A stretch of DNA of 64,000 nucleotides from Oryzisolibacter propanilivorax (GCF_900103645.1 NZ_FNHP01000002.1:372001-436000); one strand, 5' to 3'. Shown: positions 36,501 to 44,515, counted from the first letter of the stretch. The notes: generated from the letters alone by a model not told the origin. Numbers and translations are program-made.

Positions 36501-37814
36501 CAGCGCCTGGCGTTCTTCGACACCCTGACCGGCCTGCCCAACCGGCTGCAGCTGCTCGAGCGCCTGGGCGACGCGCTGCTGGCGGCGCGCCAAGGCGGGC
36601 ACGGCGGGGCGCTGCTGTTCATCGACCTGGACAACTTCAAGACCCTGAACGACACCCTGGGCCACGAGCAGGGCGACCTGCTGCTGCAGATCGTCGCTCG
36701 GCGCCTGAGCGGCTGCGCGCACTCCGGCGACACCGCCGCGCGCCTGGGCGGCGACGAGTTCGCGCTGCTGCTGCCCGAACTGGCGGGCAGCCAGGAGCAA
36801 CGCCTGGCGCAGGCGCGCCAGCGCGGCGAGCAGGTGCTGACCGCGCTGGCCGCGCCCTACGGCCTGTCGGGCTACCAGGTGCGCAGCACGCCCAGCCTGG
36901 GCATCGCCCTGTTCGACGGCGATGCGGCCACGGTGGGCGAGTTGCTGAAGCAGGCCGAGATGGCGATGTACGAGGCCAAGCGCGCTGGACGCCACACGCT
37001 GCGCTTCTTCGACCCCGCCATGCAGCGCGCCGTGGCCGAGCGCGCCCAGCTGGAGGCCGACCTGCGCGAGGCGCTGGCGCAGGGCGAGTTCCTGCTGGCC
37101 TACCAGCCGGTGGTGGACGGCGCCGGCGCGGTGCTGGGCGTGGAGGCGCTGGCGCGCTGGGCGCACCCGCGCCGCGGCATGGTCTCGCCGGCCACCTTCA
37201 TCCCGCTGGCCGAGGAGACCGGGCTGATCCTGCCGCTGGGCCGCTGGGTGCTGTCCACCGCCTGCCAGCTGCTGGCCGAGTGGCAGCGCACGCCCCGCTG
37301 CGCGCACCTGACGATGGCGGTGAACGTCAGCGCGCGCCAGTTCCGCGACGTGGGCTTCGTGCAGGAGGTGGTGCGGGTGCTCGACGAGACCGGCGCACCG
37401 GCGCACCGGCTGAAGCTGGAGCTGACCGAGAGCGTGCTGGTTGAGGACCTGCAGGCCACCATCGCCACCATGGCGGCGCTGCGCGCGCACGGCGTGGGCT
37501 TCTCGCTGGACGACTTCGGCACCGGCTACTCGTCGCTGGCCTATTTGAAGCGCATGCCGCTGGACCAGCTGAAGATCGACCAGAGCTTCGTGCGCGACCT
37601 GCTGGAGGACGCCAGCGACGCGGCCATCGTCAAGACCATCATCGCCTTGGCCGACAGCCTGGACCTGCAGGCCATCGCCGAAGGCGTGGAGACCGCCGCG
37701 CAGCGCGACTGGCTGGCCGCCGCCGGCTGCCGGCACTTCCAGGGCTACCTGTTCAGCCGGCCGCTGCCGGTGGACCAGCTCGAGCGCTTCCTGCGCGAGC
37801 GGCTGGGCGGCTGA
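33567..37814 (+). CDS. Multi-sensor PAS/GAF GGDEF-EAL c-di-GMP protein
   Basis: This is a 1415-aa soluble protein with no membrane segment seen. Approximate order: weak PAS (25-130), PAS (134-260), GAF (276-390), PAS (394-515), GAF (523-690), GAF (692-855), PAS (859-980), GGDEF (977-1142), EAL (1152-1412). The cyclase signature RLGGDEFALLL is intact, but the inhibitory RxxD I-site reads HSGD. The phosphodiesterase domain keeps EALARW, NVSARQF, ELTESVL, DDFGTGYSSLAYLKR and AEGVET, so it is probably active. The start ATG 33567 is preferred over the in-frame 33531. Confidence 0.95.
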   Translation: MSQAPELPPEASAQQHVLQAAAQRAGIVGWHLLEQQAADDFPCLLCWSPEAATLFGWPQQAQPLAQALAPFAPESRALLEQALRHCAQEGTDFDLVLHARRGSGDPVCLRVTGHAARPAQADAPGVCGTLQDVRDSEARFQMVARATLDVLWDWNLLTDALEWSEGAQALLGGTPQQLPLDGHGWAERIHADERVAMVQDIEAAIDSPGMQDWSGEYRVHRLDGSLCWIQDRGFILRDATGAAYRMVGGMRDISARKQAERQSLEEAHAHALLLQVQQLITRRVQPLEDSLRQAAQLALELVGAQTASIELGPGDQPALLQVRAGAASQSAAQEPLPAQCIAAPLRADGIQLGVLRLCTYDTEFASKHQEHLHILAGSLSALIQLRHVGELLRASERQYRALFAEHAQPMWVCEQGSLRLLAVNHAMVRQYGWSEEELLAMDVRALWPAAQRDAAAAALEQAGRTQAPVLWRHARRGGAPLDIEAVVGPAVFGERAAWQVLASDVTDRCRLEAELARVTRARRLRSACSQVLVRAATEGDFLEAVCRITVDIGGYALAWVGMARHDARKSIAIVAHAGSPSEHLHGLSLSWSHAGDSGRGPAGKAVRTGQTTIVADVGASPVQHMRATELQRLGLHGVVCLPLKDGTRTFGLLHLYARHVLHLGAEETQLLEALAADVAYGILSLRARAEQQRLQSALLRVASAVSAGTGAQFFAQLAQHMAQALDAPVACVGRLLPATSDQPERVLTLSYVNQGEVQDNGIYVLAGTPSQQLLRHRQFVVADRADELYPSAPILTLMRARGYVGQQLTGSDGQVLGILFVAFTDALEQPQFIVHMLQIFAARAVAELERQEADAQLRRQASLLDKARDAIVVRELDSHRVVYWNQGAERIYGWRREEALGHPVAQLLYRDTAAFERSMQRMLREGGWRGEIQQYDRHGRQLEIESRWTLVRGEHGQPDVVLAINSDIGQRKASEREIQRLAFFDTLTGLPNRLQLLERLGDALLAARQGGHGGALLFIDLDNFKTLNDTLGHEQGDLLLQIVARRLSGCAHSGDTAARLGGDEFALLLPELAGSQEQRLAQARQRGEQVLTALAAPYGLSGYQVRSTPSLGIALFDGDAATVGELLKQAEMAMYEAKRAGRHTLRFFDPAMQRAVAERAQLEADLREALAQGEFLLAYQPVVDGAGAVLGVEALARWAHPRRGMVSPATFIPLAEETGLILPLGRWVLSTACQLLAEWQRTPRCAHLTMAVNVSARQFRDVGFVQEVVRVLDETGAPAHRLKLELTESVLVEDLQATIATMAALRAHGVGFSLDDFGTGYSSLAYLKRMPLDQLKIDQSFVRDLLEDASDAAIVKTIIALADSLDLQAIAEGVETAAQRDWLAAAGCRHFQGYLFSRPLPVDQLERFLRERLGG

Positions 37815-37829
37815 ACCGCCGGCCACCCG

Positions 37830-39635
37830 TCACGGGTGGAACGGCCAGAACACCGGGATGAAGGCCACGCCCACCACCCAGAAGACCAGGTTCAGCGGAC
37901 CGCCAACCTTGATGAAATCGGCGAAGCGGTAGCCGCCGGCGCTGTAGACCATGGTGTTGGTCTGGTAGCCCACCGGCGTAAGGAAGCTGGTCGAGGCCGA
38001 GAACGCCACCGCGACGATGAACGGCGTCGGGTCGGCGTCCACCAGCTTCGCCGTCGAGAACGCGATCGGCGTGAGCAGCACCGCCGCGGCCGAGTTGCTC
38101 ATCAGCTCGCCCAGCACCAGCGCCATCAGGTACAGCGCCGCCAGCATCACATGCGGCCCCCACGCGGCCGCCAGCCCCAGGGTGTGGTCGACGATGAATT
38201 GCGCCGCGCCGCTGCTGCTCACGGCGTTGCCCAGCGGCAGCAGCCCGGCCATCAAGAGCAGGATGCGTCCGTCTATGGCGTCGTACATGTTCTCCAGCTC
38301 GACGCAGCGCGCCAGCACCATGACCAGCGCCCCGGCCACCGCCGCGATGGCGATGCTGGTCACGCCCAAGGCCGCCGCCAGCACCACCGCCACCATGGTC
38401 GCCAGCGCGAAGGGCGCGCGCCAGCCCTTGGGCAGGGGCGCGCTGCGCTCAGACAGCACGATGGCGTTGCGGTTGCTGCGCACCCGCGCCAGCTCGCCCT
38501 CGGGCATCAGCACCAGTAGGATGTCGCCGACCGCCAGCCGCACCGTGTCCAGCGACTCGCGCACCACCTGGCCGCGCCGCTGGATGGCCAGGATCGAGCT
38601 CTGGCGCGGCAGCGTGCGCTCCACCGCCGGGATGCGGTGGCCGACCAGCACCGAGTTGGGTGCGGTCATGATCTCGGCCAGCACCAGCGGCTGGGCATCG
38701 CCCGGCTGCTCGTCGGCCTCCGCGCCCGCCAGGGCGTTCTTCTCCTGGCGCCGTGCGGCGCGGTGGTACTGCAGCGCCAGCGCCTCCTGCAGCTTCTGCA
38801 GCCGCGACCAGCGCCCGCGCACCAGCAGGATGTCACCCTCCTGCAGCTGCTGCGATTTCGGCGACCACATCTTTTCCTCGCCGCGCCACAGCTCCAGTAC
38901 ATACACCTGGTGCTGCTGGGCGAACTGCGCCTCCTCCACGCTCAGGCCCAGGCAGGCGGACTCGGCCGTCACGCGCAGCTCGGTCACGTAGTGGCCCGAC
39001 TCCTGCAGCGCGCTCAGGTCGGTATTGCCGCGCTCGGGCAGCAGCCAGCGGCCCAGGGTCAGCAGGTATACGCAGCCGGCGGCCAGGCACAACGCCCCCA
39101 GCCCTGCGAACTCGAACATGGAAAAGCCCCGGTGGCCCAGGTCCTTGGCGACCGAGTTGACGATCAGGTTCGTGGAGGTGCCGATCAGCGTGCACACCCC
39201 GGTCATCTGCGAAACATAGGACAGCGGGATCAGCGCCTTGGTCGGCGGCAGGCCGATCTGCAGGCTGGCGCTGATGACAATGGGGATGAACACCGCCACC
39301 ACCGCCGTGTTGTTGACGAATGGCGACGTCAGCGTCAGCAGCGCGAACAGCACCAGCAAAAATACCGTCGGCGAGCGGCTCTTGGTCAGCAACCGCCCCA
39401 GGCCGGACAGCGCGCCGGTGTTCTCCAGCCCCGCGGCCAGGATGAACATGGAGGCGACGGCGATGGTCGCCTCGTTGGAAAAGCCGCTCAGCGCCTCGGC
39501 CGGCGTCACCAATCCGAGCAGCGCCAGGCTGACCAACACCAGCAGCGCCACCACGTCCATGCGCAGGCGTTCGGTGAAGAACAGGTACAGCGCCACCGCC
39601 GCGATGGCCAGCACGCTCAGGATGGGGAAGGTCAT
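37830..39635 (-). CDS. SLC13-family permease with two TrkA-C domains
   Basis: This 601-aa inner-membrane transporter belongs to the divalent anion:Na+ symporter group related to sulfur-deprivation response proteins. An N-terminal block of about six helices contains SPFVNNTAVVAVFIPIV and SQMTGVCTLIGTSTNL. Two cytoplasmic RCK_C/TrkA-C domains follow (about 215-300 and 325-410, each with a GDILLV motif). A second helical block contains LGELMSNSAAAVLLTPIAFS and FLTPVGYQTN. The paired NT and PxGxQTN signatures support Na+-coupled anion uptake, perhaps sulfate; the substrate is not certain. Confidence 0.92.
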   Translation of the reverse strand: MTFPILSVLAIAAVALYLFFTERLRMDVVALLVLVSLALLGLVTPAEALSGFSNEATIAVASMFILAAGLENTGALSGLGRLLTKSRSPTVFLLVLFALLTLTSPFVNNTAVVAVFIPIVISASLQIGLPPTKALIPLSYVSQMTGVCTLIGTSTNLIVNSVAKDLGHRGFSMFEFAGLGALCLAAGCVYLLTLGRWLLPERGNTDLSALQESGHYVTELRVTAESACLGLSVEEAQFAQQHQVYVLELWRGEEKMWSPKSQQLQEGDILLVRGRWSRLQKLQEALALQYHRAARRQEKNALAGAEADEQPGDAQPLVLAEIMTAPNSVLVGHRIPAVERTLPRQSSILAIQRRGQVVRESLDTVRLAVGDILLVLMPEGELARVRSNRNAIVLSERSAPLPKGWRAPFALATMVAVVLAAALGVTSIAIAAVAGALVMVLARCVELENMYDAIDGRILLLMAGLLPLGNAVSSSGAAQFIVDHTLGLAAAWGPHVMLAALYLMALVLGELMSNSAAAVLLTPIAFSTAKLVDADPTPFIVAVAFSASTSFLTPVGYQTNTMVYSAGGYRFADFIKVGGPLNLVFWVVGVAFIPVFWPFHP

Positions 39636-39694
39636 GGCGCGTGCCCCCCAGTGGGCAGGCAGCGCGAAGCGCCAGACGGATCAATGGAAGAAAA

Positions 39695-39755
39695 GTGGTC
39701 CATATCGTGGCCTGGCAAGGGCTTGCAGCTATGAAATTTGAATAAATCCAGCGCC
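39695..39755 (+). repeat. Interspersed hairpin repeat, copy 9 (diverged)
   Basis: GGCCTGGCAAGGGCTTGCAG is followed by CTATGAAATTTG. It lies between the SLC13 gene and the first origin-like array. Confidence 0.55.
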
Positions 39756-39780
39756 TGGGACGTTTTGCCTGCCTTGCAGG

Positions 39781-40010
39781 CTGTTATTCATTCAAATCTT
39801 TATGAAGAAATTAGTCGTAGTAGTAGGAGCCCGTCCGAAGCTGTGGACAAGCGGCTTTTCCTGAGCCGTGGCGCGCACTTGGACCAGCGGCAAGGCTGTT
39901 CGTGAGCATGCGTCCGGCGCAGTGCGCGTTTGGGGACAAGGCGCCGGCCGGCGCCGCGGCTGTGGACAAGTGCCGGGTTGCGCATTTCGGCTCCCCAAGG
40001 TTGTCCACAG
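39781..40010. other. Origin-like array A: DnaA-trio, GC-rich gap and DnaA-box-like sites
   Basis: Elements from left to right: an AT-rich stretch (39785-39811), a TAG-repeat TTAGTCGTAGTAGTAGG (39811-39827), a GC-rich gap, then box-like CTGTGGACAA (39841). Further sites are GGGGACAA (39932), CTGTGGACAA (39960) and, inverted, TTGTCCACAG (40001). Trio, GC gap and box is the order of the unwinding module known from Bacillus oriC. All boxes carry C where the consensus TTATCCACA has A, so affinity may be lower than in array B at 44.2 kb. The spacing of sites equals that of array B. Confidence 0.6.
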
Positions 40011-40027
40011 CCTGACGTGGCGCGAGG

Positions 40028-40624
40028 TCAGAAATGCAGCGCGTAGCGCAGCTGCACGAAGTTGTTGCCCGGGTTGGGGTGCTTGATGCCGGCGTTGGAG
40101 ACGTGCTGCACGCGCAGCAGCAGCTCGTGCTGGCGCTGCGCCCCCAGCCGCACGCCGGCGCCCAGGTGCGAGGCGAAGTTGAAGCGCGTGCTGAATTCGC
40201 GATCCGGCGTGACGTAGCGCTTGTCGGCGTAGGTGGCGCCGATGCCGCCCTCGACGAAGAACGCCGAGCGGCCCTGGTCCGGTGTCAGGCGCAGCACCGG
40301 CGTGACGCCCAGCAGCGTGCTGTGGCCGCTGCGGCCGGGAACGGCGTCGTACGACCAGCGGCTGACATACAGGTCCCAATGCCCGGTGACCGCGCTGCCC
40401 CACAGCTCGCGCTGAAAGCTGCGCCAGGGCAGGGTAGCGCCCAGCGTGAGCGCATCGGTGTCGCCGCGCGCACGGCCGGCCTGCAGGTAGACCGACGGGG
40501 TGTCGGCCACCGGTGTCTGCGCCAGCGCCGGCTGGGCCGCCAGCAGCAGGGTGGAAATGGCAGCGCCGCCCAGGCCGGTAAGGGCCAGCGGGCGGCGCGG
40601 AGCGAAAGCGCGTTGCAGGGGCAT
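40028..40624 (-). CDS. Acyloxyacyl hydrolase / lipid A deacylase, PagL-like
   Basis: This is a 198-aa outer-membrane beta-barrel. The signal peptide (LTGLGGAAISTLLLAAQPAL, AQ) is followed by amphipathic strands and a C-terminal aromatic residue (LRYALHF). The PagL catalytic pair lies in LRVQHVSNAGIKHPNPGNNF (His, Ser). PagL removes the 3-O acyl chain of lipid A and so modulates endotoxin and envelope properties. ATG 40624 places the signal peptide correctly. It lies inside the interval between the two origin-like arrays. Confidence 0.88.
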   Translation of the reverse strand: MPLQRAFAPRRPLALTGLGGAAISTLLLAAQPALAQTPVADTPSVYLQAGRARGDTDALTLGATLPWRSFQRELWGSAVTGHWDLYVSRWSYDAVPGRSGHSTLLGVTPVLRLTPDQGRSAFFVEGGIGATYADKRYVTPDREFSTRFNFASHLGAGVRLGAQRQHELLLRVQHVSNAGIKHPNPGNNFVQLRYALHF

Positions 40625-40746
40625 GGTGCGTGCAGTGGTTACGAAATATGTGTAACGACTGTAGGGGTCGGCCCCTGGCACGCCCTGTAGTCCGGCGCCG
40701 CAACGCCGCGCCGGGGGCGCGGCGCTTACGCGCCGGTATCGGGAAG

Positions 40747-41376
40747 TTACTGCGGCTGCGCCAGGGCCTGGCCCGGGTGGCGCGGTCCACCGGCGTGCTT
40801 CGCGTGGTGGCGCTGCGCGTGGCCTTGCATGCCGTGGCGGTGGCCGTGCGGGCCCCCGGCGAAGCGCGCCATGAGGCGCTGGCCTTCGGCATCGAAGGTC
40901 TTTTGCTGCTCCGGGCGCAGCGTGGCGTAGAAGGCCTTGACGGCGTCGGCGCGGCGGTCGAACTCGGCCGCCCGCTGGACGCGCAGCGCGCGCATGCGGT
41001 CCAGGCGCTCGGGGGTGCTCAGTTGCCGCCAGTCCTGCGGGCTGCCGCCGCCCAGGCGGGCGTGGCGCTGGCCGGGCTTCAGGGCCTCGGTCAGGGTGTT
41101 CCAAGCCGGCTCCTGGTCGGCGCTCAGGGACAGCTTCTGCTTGAACTCGGCGATGTGCCGCTCGCGCGCCTGGCGGAACTGCTCGCGCTGGTGCTGGCGC
41201 TGCTCGGGCGTCAGCGCGGCGCGGCGGGCGTGCCCGGCGTGGTGCGGCGCGGGGGCCGCCGTTTCGGCGGCCGACACGGACGCGGCGGGCGCCGGCTGGG
41301 CCAGGGCGGCAGTGCCGGAGAAAGCCAGCAGTGCCGCGCAGGCGGCGCTGGACAAAAGGGTTCGGGTGCGGGTCAT
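40747..41376 (-). CDS. Spy/CpxP-like LTXXQ-motif periplasmic protein
   Basis: This is a 209-aa exported helical protein. The signal peptide (LLSSAACAALLAFSGTAALA, AQP) precedes an Ala/Pro/His linker. Two LTxxQ-type motifs follow, LTPEQRQHQREQF and LRPEQQKTFDAEG, with LSLSADQEPAWNTLTEALKP between them. The His-rich tail (GPHGHRHGMQGHAQRHHAKH) may bind metal. Spy/CpxP proteins are ATP-independent periplasmic chaperones or Cpx feedback sensors. A similar role is inferred. Confidence 0.82.
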   Translation of the reverse strand: MTRTRTLLSSAACAALLAFSGTAALAQPAPAASVSAAETAAPAPHHAGHARRAALTPEQRQHQREQFRQARERHIAEFKQKLSLSADQEPAWNTLTEALKPGQRHARLGGGSPQDWRQLSTPERLDRMRALRVQRAAEFDRRADAVKAFYATLRPEQQKTFDAEGQRLMARFAGGPHGHRHGMQGHAQRHHAKHAGGPRHPGQALAQPQ

Positions 41377-41500
41377 GGTGGCGTTCCTTTCAAGGGGTGC
41401 ACTGCGATGGAAGGCAGTGTGCGGCGCCGCTGTAACGCCGGCGTGTGGCAATGCTGCGCCTGTGTAAAGTTGCGGCACGCTGCGCGGCCCGGCGGCACCG

Positions 41501-41572
41501 GTTTTCAAGCCTTTTTTGACATGGGCCCTTGTGTTGCAAGGACCTGCAGCTCCATTTTTGATAGCAGAAAGC
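41501..41572 (+). repeat. Interspersed hairpin repeat, copy 10
   Basis: TGGGCCCTTGTGTTGCAAGG is followed by ACCTGCAGCTCC and a second half TTTTTGATAGC. It ends 10 bp before the rdgC start. Confidence 0.65.
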
Positions 41573-41581
41573 AGTACTGAA

Positions 41582-42577
41582 GTGTTCAAGAACCTCATCG
41601 TCTACCGCATCGCCGAGGGCTGGCAGTCCGACCTGACGGCGCTGGAGGAAGCCCTGGCCAAGACCCCCTTTGTCGAATGCGGCGCGACGCAGGAGCGCAG
41701 CGCCGGCTGGGTGCCGCCGCGCGGCGAGGCGCACGGCCCTCTGGCCGAGAGCGTGGCCGGCCAGTGGGTGCTGCGCTGGCACAGCGAGTCCAAGGTGCTG
41801 CCGGCCAGCGTGCTGGCGCGCAAGGTCAAGGAAAAGGCCGACCGCATCGAGCAGGAAACCGGTCGCAAGCCGGGCAAGAAGGAGTCGCGCGAGCTCAAGG
41901 ACGAGGCCAAGCTGGACCTGCTGCCCATGGCCTTCACCAAGCAGGGCGGCACCTGGATCTGGATCGACCGCGAGGCGCGCACGCTGGTGATCGACGCCGG
42001 CTCCCAGGGCCGCGCCGACGAGATCAGCACCGCGCTGGTCGAGGCGCTGCCCGGCCTGTCGCTGGCGCTGATCGACACCCAGACCAGTCCGCAGGCGGCG
42101 ATGGCGCACTGGCTCAAGGAACAGGAGCCGCCGGCCGGCTTCACCGTGGAGCGCGAGTGCGAGCTGAAAAGCGGCGCCGAGGACAAGGCGGTGGTGCGCT
42201 ACGCACGCCACCCGCTCGACATCGACGAGGTGCGCGCGCACATCGAGGCCGGCAAGCTGCCCACGCGCCTGGCCATGGGCTGGGACGACCGCGTGTCCTT
42301 CGTGCTGACCGAGGGCCTGCAGCTGAAGAAAGTGGCGTTGCTGGACACGGTGCTGGAAGGCCAGGGCGACGACGGCGGCTTCGACGCCGACGTGGCGATC
42401 GCCACCGGCGAGCTGTCGCGCCTGATCGCCGACCTGGTGCTGGCGCTGGGCGGCGAGGGGCGCGGCGTACCAGGCACTGCGGCCCAGCCGGCCAGCACGC
42501 CCACCACCGCTGCGGCCGCCACCGGCGCCGCTGCGCCTGCGGCGGCCGGCGCTGCCGACGACGACGCACCGTTCTGA
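41582..42577 (+). CDS. rdgC: Recombination-associated protein RdgC
   Basis: This is a 331-aa protein. RdgC forms a ring around duplex DNA, inhibits RecA filament action and is important at stalled forks. The start is GTG 41582, reading (M)FKNLIVYRIAEGW as in the family. Conserved blocks include GEAHGPLAESVAGQWVLRWH, KVLPASVLARKVKEKADRIE, KDEAKLDLLPMAF and MGWDDRVSFVLTEGLQLKK. The C-terminal Ala/Thr-rich tail is longer than in E. coli. It sits between the two origin-like arrays. Confidence 0.96.
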   Translation: MFKNLIVYRIAEGWQSDLTALEEALAKTPFVECGATQERSAGWVPPRGEAHGPLAESVAGQWVLRWHSESKVLPASVLARKVKEKADRIEQETGRKPGKKESRELKDEAKLDLLPMAFTKQGGTWIWIDREARTLVIDAGSQGRADEISTALVEALPGLSLALIDTQTSPQAAMAHWLKEQEPPAGFTVERECELKSGAEDKAVVRYARHPLDIDEVRAHIEAGKLPTRLAMGWDDRVSFVLTEGLQLKKVALLDTVLEGQGDDGGFDADVAIATGELSRLIADLVLALGGEGRGVPGTAAQPASTPTTAAAATGAAAPAAAGAADDDAPF

Positions 42578-42769
42578 TGGCCAGGGCGGCGGCGCGTTGC
42601 CAGCGCCGCGCCTGCTTTGCGTTTCGGGACCGGGCGGATCACGGCCCCGTTCCCATGGCGCCCATCCCGCTGCCTGCCCCGGTCTGAAGCGGCCCCGCGC
42701 CCACTCTGCCGCGCGACCCGGCATTCGCAGGCCGTTCCATCCCTTTTTTCCGGCACCGACGAGGCACAC

Positions 42770-44023
42770 ATGGCAATGAACTGGGTCTGGATCGGCCTGC
42801 TGGCCACCGGCATCGCCACCGCGGCGGTGCGCGCCGCCCTGGGCGAGGCGGAGATCTTCGGCGCGCTGCTGAAGGCCCTGTTCGACGGTGCGCGCTCGGG
42901 CTTCGAGATCTCGCTCGGCCTGGCCGGCATCATGGCGCTGTGGCTGGGGCTGATGCGCGTGGGCGAGCAGGCCGGCATGGTGCAGGCCCTGGCGCGGCTG
43001 GCGGCGCCGTTGCTGGCGCGGCTGTTTCCCGGCGTGCCCGCGGGCCACCCGGCGCAGGGCGCGATGACGCTGAATGTCTCGGCCAACCTGCTCGGCCTGG
43101 ACAACGCCGCCACGCCGCTGGGCCTGGCGGCGATGCGCGAGCTGCAGACGCTGAACCGCGAACCGGCCGGCACCGCCAGCGACGCGCAGATCATGTTCGT
43201 CGTGATGAACACCGCCGGCCTGACGCTGATCCCAACCTCGGTGATCGCCATGCGCCAGAGCGTGGCGCTGCAGCAGGGCCTGGGCGCGGGCTTCAACGCC
43301 GCCGACATCTTCTTGCCCACCCTGCTGGCCACGGCCATCTCGCTGCTGGCCGGCGTGCTGGCGGTGGCTTGGTGCCAGCGCTTGCCGCTCTTGCGCCCGC
43401 GCGCCCTGCTGGTGCTGGGACTGTTGGTGGCGGCGCTGGGCGGCGCGCTGGCGCTGCTGGCGCGCCTGCCGCCGGCGCAGGCCGCGCGCATCACCGGCAG
43501 CGTCGGCGCGGCAACCATCCTGGGCGTGGTGCTGATGTTCGTGCTGGCCGGTGCCTGGCGGCGCGTGAACGTGTACGACGCCTTCATCGACGGCGCCAAG
43601 GAGGGCTTCGGCGTGGCGGTGCAGATCGTGCCCTACCTGGTGGCCATCCTGGCCGCCGTGGGCGTGTTCCGCGCCGCCGGCTGCATGGACGCGCTGCTGG
43701 CTGTGGTCGGGCGCGGCGTGGGCGCGCTGGGGCTGGACACCGATTTTTTGCCGGCGCTGCCGGTGGGCGTGATGAAGGTGCTGTCGGGCTCGGGTGCGCG
43801 CGCCTTGATGGTGGACGTGATGCAGGCGCACGGCGTGGATTCGTTCCCGGCGCGGCTGGCGGCCATCATCCAGGGCTCGACCGAGACTACCTTCTACGTG
43901 CTGGCGGTGTATTTCGGCAGCGTCGGCGTGCAGCACACGCGCCACGCGCTGGCCTGCGCGCTGATCGCCGACGCGGTGGGCGTGCTGGCCGCCATCGGCG
44001 TGGGCTACGCGCTGCTGCGCTGA
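42770..44023 (+). CDS. Nucleoside-recognition domain membrane protein, SpmA-SpmB fusion
   Basis: This 417-aa inner-membrane protein has about 8-10 helices. The first half resembles SpmA (SGFEISLGLAGIMALWLGLM, LNVSANLLGLDNAATPLGLA and a TAGLTLIPTSVIAMR segment). The second half resembles SpmB (FIDGAKEGFGVAVQIVPYLV, SGSGARALMVDVM and IIQGSTETTFYVLAVYFG). In Bacillus the two are separate genes needed for spore core dehydration. In non-sporing proteobacteria fused versions occur, probably as transporters of unknown substrate. An intrinsic terminator follows. Confidence 0.88.
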   Translation: MAMNWVWIGLLATGIATAAVRAALGEAEIFGALLKALFDGARSGFEISLGLAGIMALWLGLMRVGEQAGMVQALARLAAPLLARLFPGVPAGHPAQGAMTLNVSANLLGLDNAATPLGLAAMRELQTLNREPAGTASDAQIMFVVMNTAGLTLIPTSVIAMRQSVALQQGLGAGFNAADIFLPTLLATAISLLAGVLAVAWCQRLPLLRPRALLVLGLLVAALGGALALLARLPPAQAARITGSVGAATILGVVLMFVLAGAWRRVNVYDAFIDGAKEGFGVAVQIVPYLVAILAAVGVFRAAGCMDALLAVVGRGVGALGLDTDFLPALPVGVMKVLSGSGARALMVDVMQAHGVDSFPARLAAIIQGSTETTFYVLAVYFGSVGVQHTRHALACALIADAVGVLAAIGVGYALLR

Positions 44024-44072
44024 ACGCGCGGGCTGGCAGCCCTGCGCTGCCGAACGCTCCCCGGGCGCCCTG

Positions 44073-44092
44073 AACGGGGCGCTTTTTTTTGC
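44073..44092 (+). terminator. Intrinsic terminator of the SpmA-SpmB fusion gene
   Basis: The stem GCGCCC..GGGCGC is followed by TTTTTTTT. It protects the origin-like array downstream from read-through. Confidence 0.8.
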
Positions 44093-44212
44093 CTTGCGTT
44101 TTTGCTCCCTCCCGCTCTTGCGCCGCAGGGCTGGGGTCAGGGCGCCTTGCTTCCTGCCGGCCTGTCTCTCGTCGCCCTGCCGGCGGGTGCGACGCCACTA
44201 TTCCTATCCATT

Positions 44213-44430
44213 GACTTCAATATTTCAAATTAGTAGTCGTAGTAGGCACCGCCCCTGGCTGTGGATAACCATTTTTTTCTTTTTTGTTTCAAATACTTGT
44301 GCACACCGCAAGCCTGGGGGCGGGGCGGGGTGCGGCGGCGCCCGGTTTTGGGGACAAAACGCGCCGGCGCGCCGCGCCTGTGGACAACCGCCGGGTTATG
44401 CGGGAACGCTGCTCAGGGTTGTCCACAGGC
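44213..44430. other. oriC: Candidate chromosomal replication origin (origin-like array B)
   Basis: Elements: an AT-rich run (44210-44230), a DnaA-trio-like TTAGTAGTCGTAGTAGG (44230-44246), GC-rich CACCGCCCC, and a perfect DnaA box TGTGGATAA (44260-44268; TTATCCACA inverted). A T-rich run follows (44272-44295), then a weak box TTGTGCACA (44298), GGGGACAA (44350), TGTGGACAA (44379-44387) and inverted TTGTCCACA (44419-44427). This is the plan of the basal unwinding module of Bacillus oriC. Four parS sites and parAB lie 7-20 kb to the right. No dnaA or dnaN is in the window. Confidence 0.7.
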
Positions 44431-44454
44431 CAGGTGAAATTCTGGAATATGAGT

Positions 44455-44515
44455 GAAATACGGCCTCAGTCCATGCACTGCATGGGCATGCAGCTATCGA
44501 AAAAGAAGCAAAAAC
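44455..44515 (+). repeat. Interspersed hairpin repeat, copy 11
   Basis: GGCCTCAGTCCATGCACTGC is followed by ATGGGCATGCAGCTATCGAA. It lies between origin-like array B and the DUF3297 gene. Confidence 0.75.
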
